Of a stretch of 64,000 nucleotides of DNA, positions 43,313 through 52,427 are shown piece by piece. Every line of letters begins with the position of its first letter. Within the stretch, counting starts at the first letter, position 1. Source of the stretch: Pseudomonas soli (GTDB taxonomy: Bacteria; Pseudomonadota; Gammaproteobacteria; Pseudomonadales; Pseudomonadaceae). The stretch lies in contig NZ_FOEQ01000013.1 of NCBI RefSeq assembly GCF_900110655.1, positions 1 through 64,000 on the forward strand. Reading direction: 5' to 3'. The notes beneath the pieces are model-generated. The model did no database searches. It worked only from the letters and a program-made list of their open reading frames with translations, and was not told where the DNA came from. The translations under genes were made by a program, and so were the position numbers.

Positions 43313-43960
43313 TCAGTCGATTCCGCCCGTCAGGGTCGTCTGCTCAGCATAGTCGAGGTGCTTGACCAGCTGTCCGCGCAGCCTTGTCCTGACCTCAGTG
43401 AGTTCGATCGGACCTGCCAGGTCGCGCAGCTGGGTCATGGCCAGCCCCGCATACCCACAGGGGTTGATTCGGCGGAATGGCGCAAGGTCCATGTCCACGT
43501 TCAGGGCAAGGCCGTGGAACGAACGGCCATTGCGGATTCGAAGGCCAAGGGACGCGATCTTCGCGCCATCGACATAGACGCCCGGAGCGTCGGGTTTGGC
43601 CACCGCTTGCACGCCATAGCTGGCGAGCAGGTCTATGAGGGTCTGCTCGATGCGACTGACCAGCTCGCGTACGCCGATACTCAGGCGGCGCACATCCAGC
43701 AGCAGGTAGGCCACCAGCTGGCCGGGGCCATGGTAGGTGACCTGTCCGCCGCGGTCGGTCTGCACCACCGGTATCTCGCCGGGCACCAGTAGGTGTTCGG
43801 CCTTGCCGGCCTGGCCCTGGGTGAACACCGGAGGATGCTCGACCAGCCAGACTTCGTCCAGGCTGTCCGGGCCGCGCTGCTCGGTAAAGCGACGCATGGC
43901 CTCCAGCACCGGTTCATAGGGCTGCAGGCCAAGATCGCGAAAACCGAGGCAAGCGGGCAT
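43313..43960 (-). CDS. lipB: Octanoyltransferase (lipoyl synthesis)
   Basis: A 215-residue acyltransferase (216 if GTG at 43963 is used). It moves octanoate from acyl carrier protein to lipoyl domains. The catalytic pair is K134 in GAKIASLGLRI and C168 in RINPCGYAG; QVTYHGPGQLVAYLLLD (about 74-90) is conserved. The start is ambiguous: ATG at 43960 overlaps the ybeD stop by one base, and an alternative GTG precedes it. Cotranscribed with ybeD, upstream, and lipA. Confidence 0.93.
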   Translation of the reverse strand: MPACLGFRDLGLQPYEPVLEAMRRFTEQRGPDSLDEVWLVEHPPVFTQGQAGKAEHLLVPGEIPVVQTDRGGQVTYHGPGQLVAYLLLDVRRLSIGVRELVSRIEQTLIDLLASYGVQAVAKPDAPGVYVDGAKIASLGLRIRNGRSFHGLALNVDMDLAPFRRINPCGYAGLAMTQLRDLAGPIELTEVRTRLRGQLVKHLDYAEQTTLTGGID

Positions 43961-44235
43961 CACAGCACCATTTTCACGATGCCGGTAGCGCGCAAGGCGC
44001 TGTTGATGTCGTGCAACTGGTCCTCACCGGTGGCAACGATATGCAGTTGCACCGTGGTGTACTTGCCTTCCTTGCTCTGGCGTTCGGCCAGCGTCGAGAG
44101 GTCGACCTTGGCGTACTTGCTGAGAATTTCGATTACCGTGTCCTTGAAACCGACAACGGTGTCACCGATCACCTTGATCGGGTAATCCTCGCAGGGGAAT
44201 TCGATCTTGTGCGACTTGACGTCTTCTTCGCTCAT
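43960..44235 (-). CDS. ybeD: YbeD-family DUF493 protein
   Basis: A 91-residue DUF493 protein with an ACT-like fold expected (CEDYPIKVIGDTVVGFKDTVIEI, then KYTTVQLHIVATGEDQLHDIN). E. coli YbeD has the same genomic place between dacA and lipB; its role is unknown. It overlaps lipB by one to four bases, suggesting coupling. No signal peptide is present, so it is cytoplasmic. Confidence 0.88.
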   Translation of the reverse strand: MSEEDVKSHKIEFPCEDYPIKVIGDTVVGFKDTVIEILSKYAKVDLSTLAERQSKEGKYTTVQLHIVATGEDQLHDINSALRATGIVKMVL

Positions 44236-44267
44236 GGCGGAAACGGCCTCGTAAGCCGTGGCAGCAG

Positions 44268-44292
44268 CGCCCCCGCCTGGTTCACGGGGGCG
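44268..44292. terminator. Hairpin after dacA
   Basis: CGCCCCCG and CGGGGGCG form an 8-bp perfect stem with a 9-base loop. It lies between the dacA stop and the ybeD start, both on the minus strand, so it may reduce but not exclude readthrough into ybeD-lipB-lipA. Confidence 0.5.
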
Positions 44293-44305
44293 TGCAAGTC
44301 ACGTA

Positions 44306-45466
44306 TCAGTTGAACAAACCGTAGAAGAACAGGCGGATGCTGTCCCACATGCGGCCGAAGAAACCTGCTTCCTCGACGCCGTCCAGGGCGATGAGGTCGG
44401 CACTGTGAACCACTTTCTCATCCAGTTTGACTTCCACTTTGCCGATGACGTCACCTTTGGCAATCGGAGCGGTCAGTTGCGGGTTCATGGTCATCGACGC
44501 CTGGAGGCGTTTCAATTGGCCTTTAGGCATGGTCATGGTCAGGTCGTTGGCCAGGCCGGCCTTGACCTGGTTGGTCGCGCCTTTCCAAACCTGGGCTTGA
44601 GTCAGCTCGGTACCCTTCTGGTAGAAGGTCTGGGTTTCAAAGAAGCGGAAACCGTAGGTCAGCAGCTTCTGGGTCTCGGCGGCGCGGGACTGCTCGCTGT
44701 TGGTGCCAAATACCACGGCGATCAGGCGCTGGCCGTCACGCACAGCCGAGGCGACCATGCAGTAGCCGGCTTCGTCGGTGTGGCCGGTCTTCAGGCCGTC
44801 GACGGTCTTGTCGCGCCACAGCAGCAGGTTGCGGTTAGGCTGCTTGATGTTGTTCCAGAAGAACTCTTTCTGCGAATAGATGGCGTAGTGCGCCGGATCT
44901 TCGTTGATGATCGCGCGCGCCAGCAGGGCCATGTCGTGGGCCGAGGAGTAGTGCTCCGGGTTCGGCAGGCCGGTGGGGTTCATGAAGTGGCTGTTGGCCA
45001 TGCCCAGGTCGGTGGCGGTCTTGTTCATCATGTCGGCGAAGGCATCTTCGCTGCCGGCGATGTGCTCGGACAGGGCGACCGATGCGTCATTGCCGGACTG
45101 GATGATGATGCCGTGCAGCAGGTCGCTGACGGTCACCTGGCTGCCAACCTTGATGAACATGCGCGAACCGCCGGTGCGCCAGGCGTTCTCACTGACGGTC
45201 ACCGGGTCGTTCTCGCCAATCTGGCCACGACGAATGTCCAGGGTGGCGATGTAGGCGGTCATCAGCTTGGTCAGGCTGGCTGGCGGCAGGCGCTCGTCAC
45301 CGTTGTTCTCGACCAGCACGTTGCCGCTGGACGCGTCCATGAGTACGTAGGACTTGGCGGCCAGTTGCGGTGGTGCCGGCATCATCTGCTCCGCTGCGAA
45401 GGCAGCAGGCGTGATCATCAGCAGAACAGGCAGGCAAAGTCGTTTGGCAAGGTTGGTGATGTTCAT
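44306..45466 (-). CDS. dacA: D-alanyl-D-alanine carboxypeptidase (penicillin-binding protein 5/6 type)
   Basis: A 386-residue low-molecular-mass PBP with a signal peptide (about 1-24). Active-site motifs are S64-K67 (ASLTKLM), the SGN triad at 124-126 and KTG in DGLKTGHTDEAGYC. A C-terminal beta-domain (from about 285) and a terminal amphipathic helix (MWDSIRLFFYGLF) anchor it to the inner membrane. It removes the terminal D-Ala of pentapeptides. The P. aeruginosa homologue in this neighbourhood is called dacC. Upstream is a 265-base intergenic segment with three hairpins and a REP. Confidence 0.92.
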   Translation of the reverse strand: MNITNLAKRLCLPVLLMITPAAFAAEQMMPAPPQLAAKSYVLMDASSGNVLVENNGDERLPPASLTKLMTAYIATLDIRRGQIGENDPVTVSENAWRTGGSRMFIKVGSQVTVSDLLHGIIIQSGNDASVALSEHIAGSEDAFADMMNKTATDLGMANSHFMNPTGLPNPEHYSSAHDMALLARAIINEDPAHYAIYSQKEFFWNNIKQPNRNLLLWRDKTVDGLKTGHTDEAGYCMVASAVRDGQRLIAVVFGTNSEQSRAAETQKLLTYGFRFFETQTFYQKGTELTQAQVWKGATNQVKAGLANDLTMTMPKGQLKRLQASMTMNPQLTAPIAKGDVIGKVEVKLDEKVVHSADLIALDGVEEAGFFGRMWDSIRLFFYGLFN

Positions 45467-45576
45467 CCGTCTCTCGTAAATCGCTAATGGTCTGATGTTC
45501 CGTGGGCAAGTTCATTTGCCCAGCGCCCCGTCAGTCTAGTTTTATGGCCTGTGGCCTGGCCCAGAAAGTGCGGCGT

Positions 45577-45603
45577 AATGCCGCTGCGGGCAAAAGCGGC
45601 ATT
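45577..45603. terminator. Hairpin in the rlpA-dacA intergenic region
   Basis: AATGCCGCT and AGCGGCATT form a perfect 9-bp stem. Two shorter palindromes flank it: GGGCAAGTTCATTTGCCC (about 45512-45529) and ACCGACAGGTCGGT (about 45637-45650). It lies between the rlpA stop and the dacA start. Confidence 0.4.
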
Positions 45604-45661
45604 GTACATACCTACGACCGGCAATTCATGAACAAACCGACAGGTCGGTGTGCTGATTCAT

Positions 45662-45726
45662 TGCGGGGCATACCCGCTCCCACGCCGTTCGGACCACCTG
45701 GCATGGGCGCGGGTTCGCTGCGCGAT
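45662..45726. repeat. REP element with degenerate inverted partner
   Basis: TGCGGGGCATACCCGCTCCC (45662-45681) is a REP core with a mismatch; a degenerate inverted partner (GGCGCGGGTTCGCTGCGCGA) lies at about 45705-45724. The rlpA stop is within 10 bases. Confidence 0.6.
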
Positions 45727-45731
45727 GCCGC

Positions 45732-46730
45732 TCAGTCAGTCACGACTTTCGCCTGGCCTAGATTGGCCAGGCGAATGCTGTCCTGTGCCTGCTGGATCTC
45801 GCCCTGGCTGTTGATCGGCCCCAGGCGCACTCGATGCAGGGTCTGCTGGTTACGCACCACGGAGCTGATGAATACTGGTGCGCTGACCATGGTGCTCAGC
45901 TTCGAGCGGAGCAATTCAGCGGCGTCCGGGTTGGCGAACGCGCCCACTTGCAAGATGCTGCCGCCGCTGGCATTCGGCACATTGTTTCCGCCCACCTGCA
46001 CCGGCACCACGGGCGCCGCGTGTTGCTGCGGCGGCGGGGTCCACTGCTCGACACGCCCGGTGCTGGCGGGAATCGGCTGGGCCTGAGCGACCTGCGGCTC
46101 CTTGAGCACCATCGGCGGCTGCTGGCCACGCTGGGCCCACCATTGTTGCGGGTCGATGCCCTCGACGCGCACGTGGGCGGTGCCGATCTCGGCATAGCCA
46201 AGCTTCTTCGCCGCCGCGTAGGACAGATCGATGATCCGGTCGGAGTAGAACGGACCACGGTCGTTGACTCGCAGAATCACACTACGCCCGTTGGCCAGGT
46301 TGGTCACCCGCACGTAGGCCGGCAGCGGCAGGGTCTTGTGCGCCGCGCTCATGCCGTAGAGGTCATAGAGCTCGCCGTTGGCAGTGTTCTGGCCATGGAA
46401 CTTGGTGCCATACCACGACGCGGTACCCTCGGCGCGGTAGTTGCGCGAGTCCTGCATCGGGTAGTAGGTCTTGCCCAGCACCGTATACGGGTTGGCCTTG
46501 TAGTTGCCGGTGTGCACGGTCGGCGTGGCGTCGGGGATCTTGTTGACGTCCACGTCCCACCAGGGCGCGCCATCCTTGTGGGCACGGTTGATGTCCAGGC
46601 CCGGTTGCGCACGCACGGTGTTGCCGCTCTGCGGGGTGGAGGGCCGGCTCGACGAGCAACTGGCCAGCACCAGGCCGACGGCGACGCAGGTCAGCAGTTT
46701 TGCGGTATTTACAGTGAAGATTTCGCGCAT
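45732..46730 (-). CDS. rlpA: Septal ring lytic transglycosylase RlpA
   Basis: A 332-residue lipoprotein (lipobox LASC, C25). The double-psi-beta-barrel RlpA domain (about 95-190) includes YRAEGTASWYGTKFHGQNTANGE, RVTNLANGRSVILRVNDRGPF and LSYAAAKKLG. A C-terminal SPOR domain (about 255-330) binds denuded septal glycan. The middle is Gln/Pro/Ala-rich and likely unstructured. It cleaves naked glycan strands at the division septum. It immediately follows mltB (TAA then ATG), so they are cotranscribed. Confidence 0.92.
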   Translation of the reverse strand: MREIFTVNTAKLLTCVAVGLVLASCSSSRPSTPQSGNTVRAQPGLDINRAHKDGAPWWDVDVNKIPDATPTVHTGNYKANPYTVLGKTYYPMQDSRNYRAEGTASWYGTKFHGQNTANGELYDLYGMSAAHKTLPLPAYVRVTNLANGRSVILRVNDRGPFYSDRIIDLSYAAAKKLGYAEIGTAHVRVEGIDPQQWWAQRGQQPPMVLKEPQVAQAQPIPASTGRVEQWTPPPQQHAAPVVPVQVGGNNVPNASGGSILQVGAFANPDAAELLRSKLSTMVSAPVFISSVVRNQQTLHRVRLGPINSQGEIQQAQDSIRLANLGQAKVVTD

Positions 46731-47741
46731 TTACTTGACGCCCCGTGCCAGAACCAGCTGTTCCGAAAGCTGATGCACCGCCATGGCATACATCACGCTG
46801 CGGTTGTAGCGAGTGATCGCGTAGAAATTCTTCAGGCCCATCCAATACTCAGGGCCGTATTCACCTTCCAGGCGGAAGGCGGTGACCGGCAGATCATCGC
46901 GCAGCGCATCATGACTCGACCAGCCCAGCGCCCGCAACTGCGCGACCGTCTTCACCGGCTCGATGCCGCTGGTCAGGCCTTCGTCGGCGCGCTCGCCACG
47001 CACGGTGGCACGGCTGACCACAGGCTCCCCGGCCACCCAGCCGTGGCGCTTGAAGTAGCTGGCGACACTGCCGATGGCATCGTCCGGGTTGTTCCAGATA
47101 TTGATGTGCCCGTCGCCGTCGAAGTCCACGGCATAGGCTCGGAAGCTGCTCGGCATGAACTGCGGCAGGCCCATGGCGCCGGCGTAGGAGCCCTTGAGCG
47201 TGAGCGGGTCAAGTTGCTCTTCGCGGGCCAGCAGAAGGAATTCGCGCAGCTCCTTGCGGAAGAATTCGGCGCGTGGCGGGTAATCGAAGCCCAGCGTGGA
47301 CAGCGCGTCGATGACGCGATAGTTGCCGGTATTGCGGCCGAAGAAGGTTTCCACCCCGATGATCGAGACAATCACCTGCGCCGGCACGCCGTATTCCTGC
47401 TCGGCGCGGGCCAGCACGGCCTCGTGCTGGCGCCAGAAGTCCACGCCACGGGCGATGCGCGCATCGGTGATGAACATCGGGCGGTATTCCTTCCACGGCT
47501 TGACCCGTTCGGCCGGCCGCGAGATCGCGTCGAGGATCGCCTGCTTGCGCTGCACCTCACGGAACACATCCATCAGTTGCTCGCCGGCAAAGCCGTAGTC
47601 GCGAGTCATCTCGCCAACGAACTCGGCCACTTGTGGCGAACCATCATAGTCACCGGCATTGGCCTGCTGGACTGCGCCGAGCAGACCCAACGCGCCGAAC
47701 CACGGCGCCAGGCGGGCAGCCCAGCCACGCACTGCTTGCAT
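46731..47741 (-). CDS. mltB: Lytic murein transglycosylase B (SltB1-like)
   Basis: A 336-residue family-3 lytic transglycosylase. A signal peptide (1-29) precedes GDYDGSP. The catalytic Glu is E131 in SIIGVETFFGRNTGNYRV, and AMGLPQFMPSSFRAYAVDFDGDGHINIW is the family block. No lipobox Cys is seen, so it is probably soluble periplasmic. I chose the ATG at 47741 with AAGGTGA upstream; an ATG at 47777 would overlap rodA. It lies between rodA and rlpA in the elongasome array; in P. aeruginosa the corresponding gene is sltB1 (PA4001). Confidence 0.88.
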   Translation of the reverse strand: MQAVRGWAARLAPWFGALGLLGAVQQANAGDYDGSPQVAEFVGEMTRDYGFAGEQLMDVFREVQRKQAILDAISRPAERVKPWKEYRPMFITDARIARGVDFWRQHEAVLARAEQEYGVPAQVIVSIIGVETFFGRNTGNYRVIDALSTLGFDYPPRAEFFRKELREFLLLAREEQLDPLTLKGSYAGAMGLPQFMPSSFRAYAVDFDGDGHINIWNNPDDAIGSVASYFKRHGWVAGEPVVSRATVRGERADEGLTSGIEPVKTVAQLRALGWSSHDALRDDLPVTAFRLEGEYGPEYWMGLKNFYAITRYNRSVMYAMAVHQLSEQLVLARGVK

Positions 47742-47758
47742 GAAATTCTTCACCTTTT

Positions 47759-48904
47759 TCAAACCTGTGCGATCCATTTGCGGTGCGTATGGATCGACAT
47801 CAGAACGCCAAACGCTGACAGCAGCGTCACCAACGAAGTTCCGCCATAGCTGATAAAGGGCAGCGGCACGCCCACCACGGGCAGAAGGCCGCTGACCATA
47901 CCGATATTGACGAACACATAAACAAAGAAGGTCATGGTCAGGCTGCCCGCGAGCAGCTTGCCGAACAGGGTTTGGGCCTGGGCGGTGATCATCAGCCCGC
48001 GGCCGATCAACAGGATGTAGATCAGCAGCAGCAGGCAGATGCCAACCAGGCCGAACTCCTCGCCGAGCACGGCGATGATAAAGTCGGTGTGGCTCTCGGG
48101 CAGGAAGTCCAGGTGCGACTGGGTGCCCAGCAGCCAGCCCTTGCCGAACACGCCGCCCGAACCGATGGCCGCCTTCGACTGGATGATGTTCCAGCCGGTG
48201 CCCAGCGGGTCGCTTTCCGGATCGAGGAAGGTCAGCACGCGCTGTTTCTGGTAGTCATGCATGACGAAGAACCACATTGCCACCGCCACCGGCACCGCCG
48301 CCGCGATCACGCTGACGATCCAGCGCCAGCGCAGCCCGCCCATGAACAGGACGAAGGCGCCGGAGGCGAGGATCAGCAGCGCCGTGCCCAGGTCGGGCTG
48401 ACGCACGATGAGGATGAATGGCACGCCGATCAGGATCAGGCTGATCGCCACATGCTTGAGGTGCGGCGGCAAGGTGCGCTTGGACAGGTACCAGGCGATG
48501 GTCGCCGGCATGATGATCTTCATGAATTCCGAGGGCTGGAAGCGGATCACCCCGGGAATGTTGATCCACCGCGTGGCGCCCATGGCGTTGTGGCCCATGA
48601 CGTCAACCACGATCAACAGGAATACCCCGGCCAGGTACGCCAGCGGCACCCAACGCGCCATGAAGCGCGGCTCGAGTTGGGCGATGATGAACATCGACAC
48701 CAGGCCGATGCCGAATGAGCTGGCCTGCTTCATCAGCAGGTCCCAGTTCTTGCCGCTGGCCGAATACAGCACGAACAGGCTGCCGGCGGCGAGCGTCAGC
48801 AGGATAAGCAGCAAGGGACCATCGATATGGATGCGCTGCAGGAAGCTGGCGCGCCTGCGCATCACGTCCTCGCTGGAGAGCATGCGGTCGAAGTTGTTCT
48901 TCAC
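47759..48904 (-). CDS. rodA: Rod-shape-determining peptidoglycan glycosyltransferase RodA
   Basis: A 381-residue SEDS-family polymerase with about ten transmembrane helices. FQPSEFMKIIMPATIAWYLSK (about 150-170) and LPFISYGGTSLVTLLSAFGVLMSIHTHRK close the protein. It works with PBP2 in the elongasome. It overlaps pbpA by 4 bases (ATGA-type), consistent with coexpression. The length fits E. coli RodA (370). Confidence 0.93.
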   Translation of the reverse strand: MKNNFDRMLSSEDVMRRRASFLQRIHIDGPLLLILLTLAAGSLFVLYSASGKNWDLLMKQASSFGIGLVSMFIIAQLEPRFMARWVPLAYLAGVFLLIVVDVMGHNAMGATRWINIPGVIRFQPSEFMKIIMPATIAWYLSKRTLPPHLKHVAISLILIGVPFILIVRQPDLGTALLILASGAFVLFMGGLRWRWIVSVIAAAVPVAVAMWFFVMHDYQKQRVLTFLDPESDPLGTGWNIIQSKAAIGSGGVFGKGWLLGTQSHLDFLPESHTDFIIAVLGEEFGLVGICLLLLIYILLIGRGLMITAQAQTLFGKLLAGSLTMTFFVYVFVNIGMVSGLLPVVGVPLPFISYGGTSLVTLLSAFGVLMSIHTHRKWIAQV

Positions 48905-50799
48905 GGGGCCGATTCCTGGGCGACTGTGGCGGGGGCGAACTCGGGCTTGAGCCGGCCATTCTCGTCAAGCAGCCAGGCATCCATGACCTGACGTACCACG
49001 GGGGCAGCGACGCCGGATCCGGACTCGCCGTTCTCGACCATCACCGAGACCACGATCCTGGGGGCGTCAGCCGGGGCGAAGGCGACAAACAGGGCGTGGT
49101 CGCGGTGGCGTTCCTGGAGTTTGTTGCGGTCGTACTTCTCGCCTTGCTTGATCGCCACTACCTGGGCGGTACCGCTCTTGCCAGCGATGCGGTACTGCGA
49201 GCCGATTGCGGCCTTGCGGGCGGTGCCGCGGGCGCCGTGCATCACCTGCTCCATGCCATGGGTGACCCGGGCCCAGTCGGACTTGTCGCGCAGTACGATG
49301 TTTTCCATTGGGTTTTCGTCCACCGGCGGCTGGCCTTCAATGGTCTTGGCCAGGTGCGGACGGTTCCATACCCCTTTGTTGGCAATCAACGCGGTGGCCT
49401 GGGCCAACTGCAGCGGCGTGGTCTGCATATAGCCTTGGCCGATGCCGAGAATCAGCGTTTCGCCGGGGAACCAGGCCTGGCGGCGAGTCGCGCGCTTCCA
49501 CTCACGGGAAGGCATCAAGCCGGGCGACTCCTCGAACATGTCCAGGGCGACCTTCTGCCCGATACCGAACTTGTTCATGTAGCTGGACAGCCGATCGATA
49601 CCCATCTTGTGCGCAAGATCGTAGAAATACGTGTCGTTTGACCGCATGATCGCCACATCCAGATCAACCCAACCATCGCCGGTACGGTTCCAGTTGCGGT
49701 ATTTGTGATCGTAGTTGGGCAGTTGATAGTAACCCGGGTCGAACACCCGGCTGCCCGCCGTCACCACGCCACTGTCGAGCCCGGCGATCGCCACCGCCGG
49801 CTTGATGGTCGAGCCCGGCGGGTAGAGGCCGCGCAGCACGCGGTTGAACAGCGGCCGGTCGATCGAGTCGCGCAGTTCGGCGTAGGCCTTGAAACCGATG
49901 CCGGTAACGAACAGGTTGGGGTCGAAACTCGGCTGGCTGACCATCGCCAGTACCTCGCCGGTGCGCGGGTCGAGGGCGACGATGGCGCCACGGCGCCCGC
50001 CCAACGCCTGCTCGGCGGCTTCCTGCAGCTTGATGTCGAGGCTCAGGACAATATCCTTGCCCGGCTTCGGATCGGTGCGTTTGAGCACCCGCAGAACCCG
50101 CCCGCGAGCGTTGGTCTCGACTTCCTCGTAGCCCACCTGGCCATGCAGTTCGTCTTCGTAGAAGCGCTCGATGCCGGTCTTGCCGATATGGTGGGTGCCG
50201 CTGTAGTTCACCGGGTCGAGAGTCTTCAGTTCCTTCTCGTTGATCCGCCCGACATAGCCCACCGAATGGGCGAAATGCGCGCCCTGAGGATAGTGGCGAA
50301 CCAGCTGCGCCGCCACCTCCACACCAGGCAAACGGAACTGATTGACCGCGATGCGGGCGATCTGCTGTTCGTTGAGCTCGAACAGGATCGGCACCGGCTC
50401 GAACGGCCTGCGCCCCTGCTTCATGCGCTTTTCGAACAGGGCACGGTCGTCAGGGGTGAGCTCGAGCACCTCGACGATCACGTCCAGCACATCCTGCCAT
50501 TTGCCCGGGTTGCCAGCGCGTTCGCGGGTCATCACCAGGCTGAAGCTGGGGCGGTTGTCGGCCACCACCACGCCGTTGCGGTCGAAGATCAGCCCGCGTG
50601 TCGGCGGGATCGGCTGCACATGCACCCGGTTGTTCTCCGACAGCGTCGAGTGATAGTCGTACTGGATGACCTGCAGGTAATACAGCCGGGCGATCAATAC
50701 GCAGACGAGCAGCACCACCGCCACGGCGCCCACGACGACGCGGTTGCGCACCAGGCGGGCGTCTTTCTCGTGGTCCTTGAGGCGGATCTGCTGCGGCAT
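48901..50799 (-). CDS. mrdA: Penicillin-binding protein 2 (transpeptidase)
   Basis: A 632-residue class B PBP. An N-terminal transmembrane anchor (about 22-42), a pedestal/dimerisation domain (about 60-250) and the transpeptidase domain follow. Active-site motifs are S330-K333 (STIK), SND in MRSNDTYFYD, and KSGT in GKSGTAQV near residue 546. It is the elongasome transpeptidase, the target of mecillinam. It is commonly called pbpA in Pseudomonas. Its neighbours rodA and rlmH are on the same strand, 4 bases overlap and 17 bases apart. Confidence 0.94.
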   Translation of the reverse strand: MPQQIRLKDHEKDARLVRNRVVVGAVAVVLLVCVLIARLYYLQVIQYDYHSTLSENNRVHVQPIPPTRGLIFDRNGVVVADNRPSFSLVMTRERAGNPGKWQDVLDVIVEVLELTPDDRALFEKRMKQGRRPFEPVPILFELNEQQIARIAVNQFRLPGVEVAAQLVRHYPQGAHFAHSVGYVGRINEKELKTLDPVNYSGTHHIGKTGIERFYEDELHGQVGYEEVETNARGRVLRVLKRTDPKPGKDIVLSLDIKLQEAAEQALGGRRGAIVALDPRTGEVLAMVSQPSFDPNLFVTGIGFKAYAELRDSIDRPLFNRVLRGLYPPGSTIKPAVAIAGLDSGVVTAGSRVFDPGYYQLPNYDHKYRNWNRTGDGWVDLDVAIMRSNDTYFYDLAHKMGIDRLSSYMNKFGIGQKVALDMFEESPGLMPSREWKRATRRQAWFPGETLILGIGQGYMQTTPLQLAQATALIANKGVWNRPHLAKTIEGQPPVDENPMENIVLRDKSDWARVTHGMEQVMHGARGTARKAAIGSQYRIAGKSGTAQVVAIKQGEKYDRNKLQERHRDHALFVAFAPADAPRIVVSVMVENGESGSGVAAPVVRQVMDAWLLDENGRLKPEFAPATVAQESAP

Positions 50800-50816
50800 C
50801 GGACAGGCTTACAGGT

Positions 50817-51284
50817 TCATTTGTGGTAGGGATGCCCAGACAACACGGTCCAGGCGCGGTAGATCTGCTCGCCGATGAGTATCCTTACCAACGGGTGCGG
50901 CAATGTCAGCGGCGACAACGACCAGCGCTGCTCGCTGCGTGCGCAGACTTCCGGCGCCAGCCCTTCCGGGCCGCCCACCATCAGGTTGACCGTACGCGCA
51001 TCCAGGCGCCAACGGTCCAGCTCGCCCGCCAGTTGCTCGGTACTCCAGGGCTTGCCATGGACCTCGAGGGTGACGATGCGTTCCCCGGGCTGCACCTTGC
51101 TCAGCATCGCCTCGCCCTCCTGACGGATCAGGCGGGCGACATCGGCGTTCTTGCCGCGGGTGTTCAGCGGGATTTCCACCAGCTCCAGCGCAAGCTCCGG
51201 GGGCAGGCGCTTGGCATATTCATGCCAGCCTTCCTCGACCCACTTGGGCATGCGCGAGCCGACCGCGATCAGGCGCAGACGCAC
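50817..51284 (-). CDS. rlmH: 23S rRNA pseudouridine-1915 N3-methyltransferase
   Basis: A 155-residue SPOUT methyltransferase. The SAM-binding knot region has LMVGGPEGLAPEV (about 99-111) and the C-terminal block LTLPHPLVRILIGEQIYRAW, with the start RLRLIAVGSRMPKWVEEGWHEYAKRLP. It modifies pseudouridine 1915 in the ribosome A-site neighbourhood. It lies 9 bases after rsfS and 17 before pbpA on the same strand. Confidence 0.94.
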   Translation of the reverse strand: MRLRLIAVGSRMPKWVEEGWHEYAKRLPPELALELVEIPLNTRGKNADVARLIRQEGEAMLSKVQPGERIVTLEVHGKPWSTEQLAGELDRWRLDARTVNLMVGGPEGLAPEVCARSEQRWSLSPLTLPHPLVRILIGEQIYRAWTVLSGHPYHK

Positions 51285-51293
51285 GACGCTTCC

Positions 51294-51722
51294 TTATTCC
51301 CGGTCCTTGAGCTTGTCGGAGTACTCGTGAGCGTGCTCCGGGCTGTGGTGCTTGCCGTCGTTGGCGCGGCTCTGCTCGGCGCCCAGCCACAGGCGTTCCA
51401 GGTCGTAGAACTGGCGGGCGGCGGCGGTCATCATGTGCACGATGACGTCGTTCAGGTCCAGCAGCACCCAGTCGCTGTCGCCCTTGCCTTCTTCGCCCAA
51501 TGGCTGTGCGCCCTTGGCCTTGACCGCTTCACGGACCTTTTCCAGCATCGCGTTGATCTGGCGGTTGGAAGTACCGGTGGCGATGATCATGTAGTCGGTC
51601 AGGCTGTGCTTTTCACGCACGTCGATGACCTGGATGTCCTGGGCCTTGACGTCTTCCAGCGCGGCCTTGGTCAGTTCGACCAGTTCTTCGCCGCTGATGC
51701 CGTTGATTTTCTGCTTGGTCAT
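51294..51722 (-). CDS. rsfS: Ribosomal silencing factor RsfS
   Basis: A 142-residue Iojap/RsfS protein, which binds L14 and blocks subunit joining on starvation. Family blocks are ALEDVKAQDIQVIDVREKHSLTDYMIIATGTSNRQINAMLEKV and GDSDWVLLDLNDVIVHMMTAAARQFYDLERLW. The C-terminus is charged. I chose the ATG at 51722 (MTKQKINGISGEE); a start 12 codons upstream (MGASINEL) lies near the palindrome GGCGCCCATGGGCGCC and lacks a ribosome site. It lies downstream of nadD, 45 bases away. Confidence 0.92.
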   Translation of the reverse strand: MTKQKINGISGEELVELTKAALEDVKAQDIQVIDVREKHSLTDYMIIATGTSNRQINAMLEKVREAVKAKGAQPLGEEGKGDSDWVLLDLNDVIVHMMTAAARQFYDLERLWLGAEQSRANDGKHHSPEHAHEYSDKLKDRE

Positions 51723-51766
51723 ATAAAACTCGTTCAACTCATTGATTGAGGCGCCCATGGGCGCCG

Positions 51767-52426
51767 TCAGTTGGACGCACGATACAGGTCGTGCGCCTCG
51801 ATATAGGCCAGTACTGCGTCCGGCACCAGAAACCGCACCGACTTGCCGCTGGCCAGCAGCTGTCGGATCTGCGTGGCGGACACCGCGAGCGGGGTCTGCC
51901 AGACGAACGAAATGTGCCCCGCCGGGCCGGACATGGCGGTGGGATCGCTCTCCGAGCGCGCCGCCAGCAGGTTGCGCAGCTCGTCAGGGGGTTCGACATC
52001 GGCATCCGGGCGTTGCAGCACCAGGATGTGACAGTGTTGCAGCAGCTCTTCCCAGCGATGCCAGCTGGGCAGGCCGCAGAATGCGTCCCAGCCCAGCACC
52101 AGGAACAACTGGTCGTGCGCGTTCAGTTCGCCGCGGATCGACTCCAGCGTGTCGATGGTGTACGACGGTTTGTCGCGGGCCAGCTCGCGGGCATCCACGC
52201 TCAGGCGCTCGACGCCCTGCACGGCGCCGCGCACCATGGCCAGGCGATCCTGCGCAGCCACCAGCGGAGTGTCGCGGTGCGGCGGCCGGGCGTTGGGCAG
52301 CAGGCGCAGTTCGTCCAGGCACATGAATTCGGCCACTTCCAGCGCACTGCGCAGGTGACCGATATGCACCGGGTCGAAGGTGCCGCCGAGAATGCCGACG
52401 CGCCGGACTGCGACAGGGTTGCTCAA
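51767..52426 (-). CDS. nadD: Nicotinate-nucleotide adenylyltransferase
   Basis: A 219-residue adenylyltransferase making deamido-NAD. The nucleotidyltransferase motif is GILGGTFDPVHIGHLRSA (about 10-27); SATQIRQLLASGKSVRFLVP is the C-terminal ISSTxIR-type motif. I propose a TTG start at 52426 (LSNPVAVRRVGIL), preceded by AGGAG and one base after the proA stop; an ATG at 52459 would overlap proA by 32 bases and add an unconserved MASCAARSRAE. It is coupled with proA. Confidence 0.88.
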   Translation of the reverse strand: MSNPVAVRRVGILGGTFDPVHIGHLRSALEVAEFMCLDELRLLPNARPPHRDTPLVAAQDRLAMVRGAVQGVERLSVDARELARDKPSYTIDTLESIRGELNAHDQLFLVLGWDAFCGLPSWHRWEELLQHCHILVLQRPDADVEPPDELRNLLAARSESDPTAMSGPAGHISFVWQTPLAVSATQIRQLLASGKSVRFLVPDAVLAYIEAHDLYRASN

Positions 52427-52427
52427 C

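Noticed and set aside
45834..47849. A 671-codon frame antisense to rlpA and mltB
   Set aside because: It overlaps conserved genes and lacks domains or a ribosome site. It is a shadow of third-position GC.
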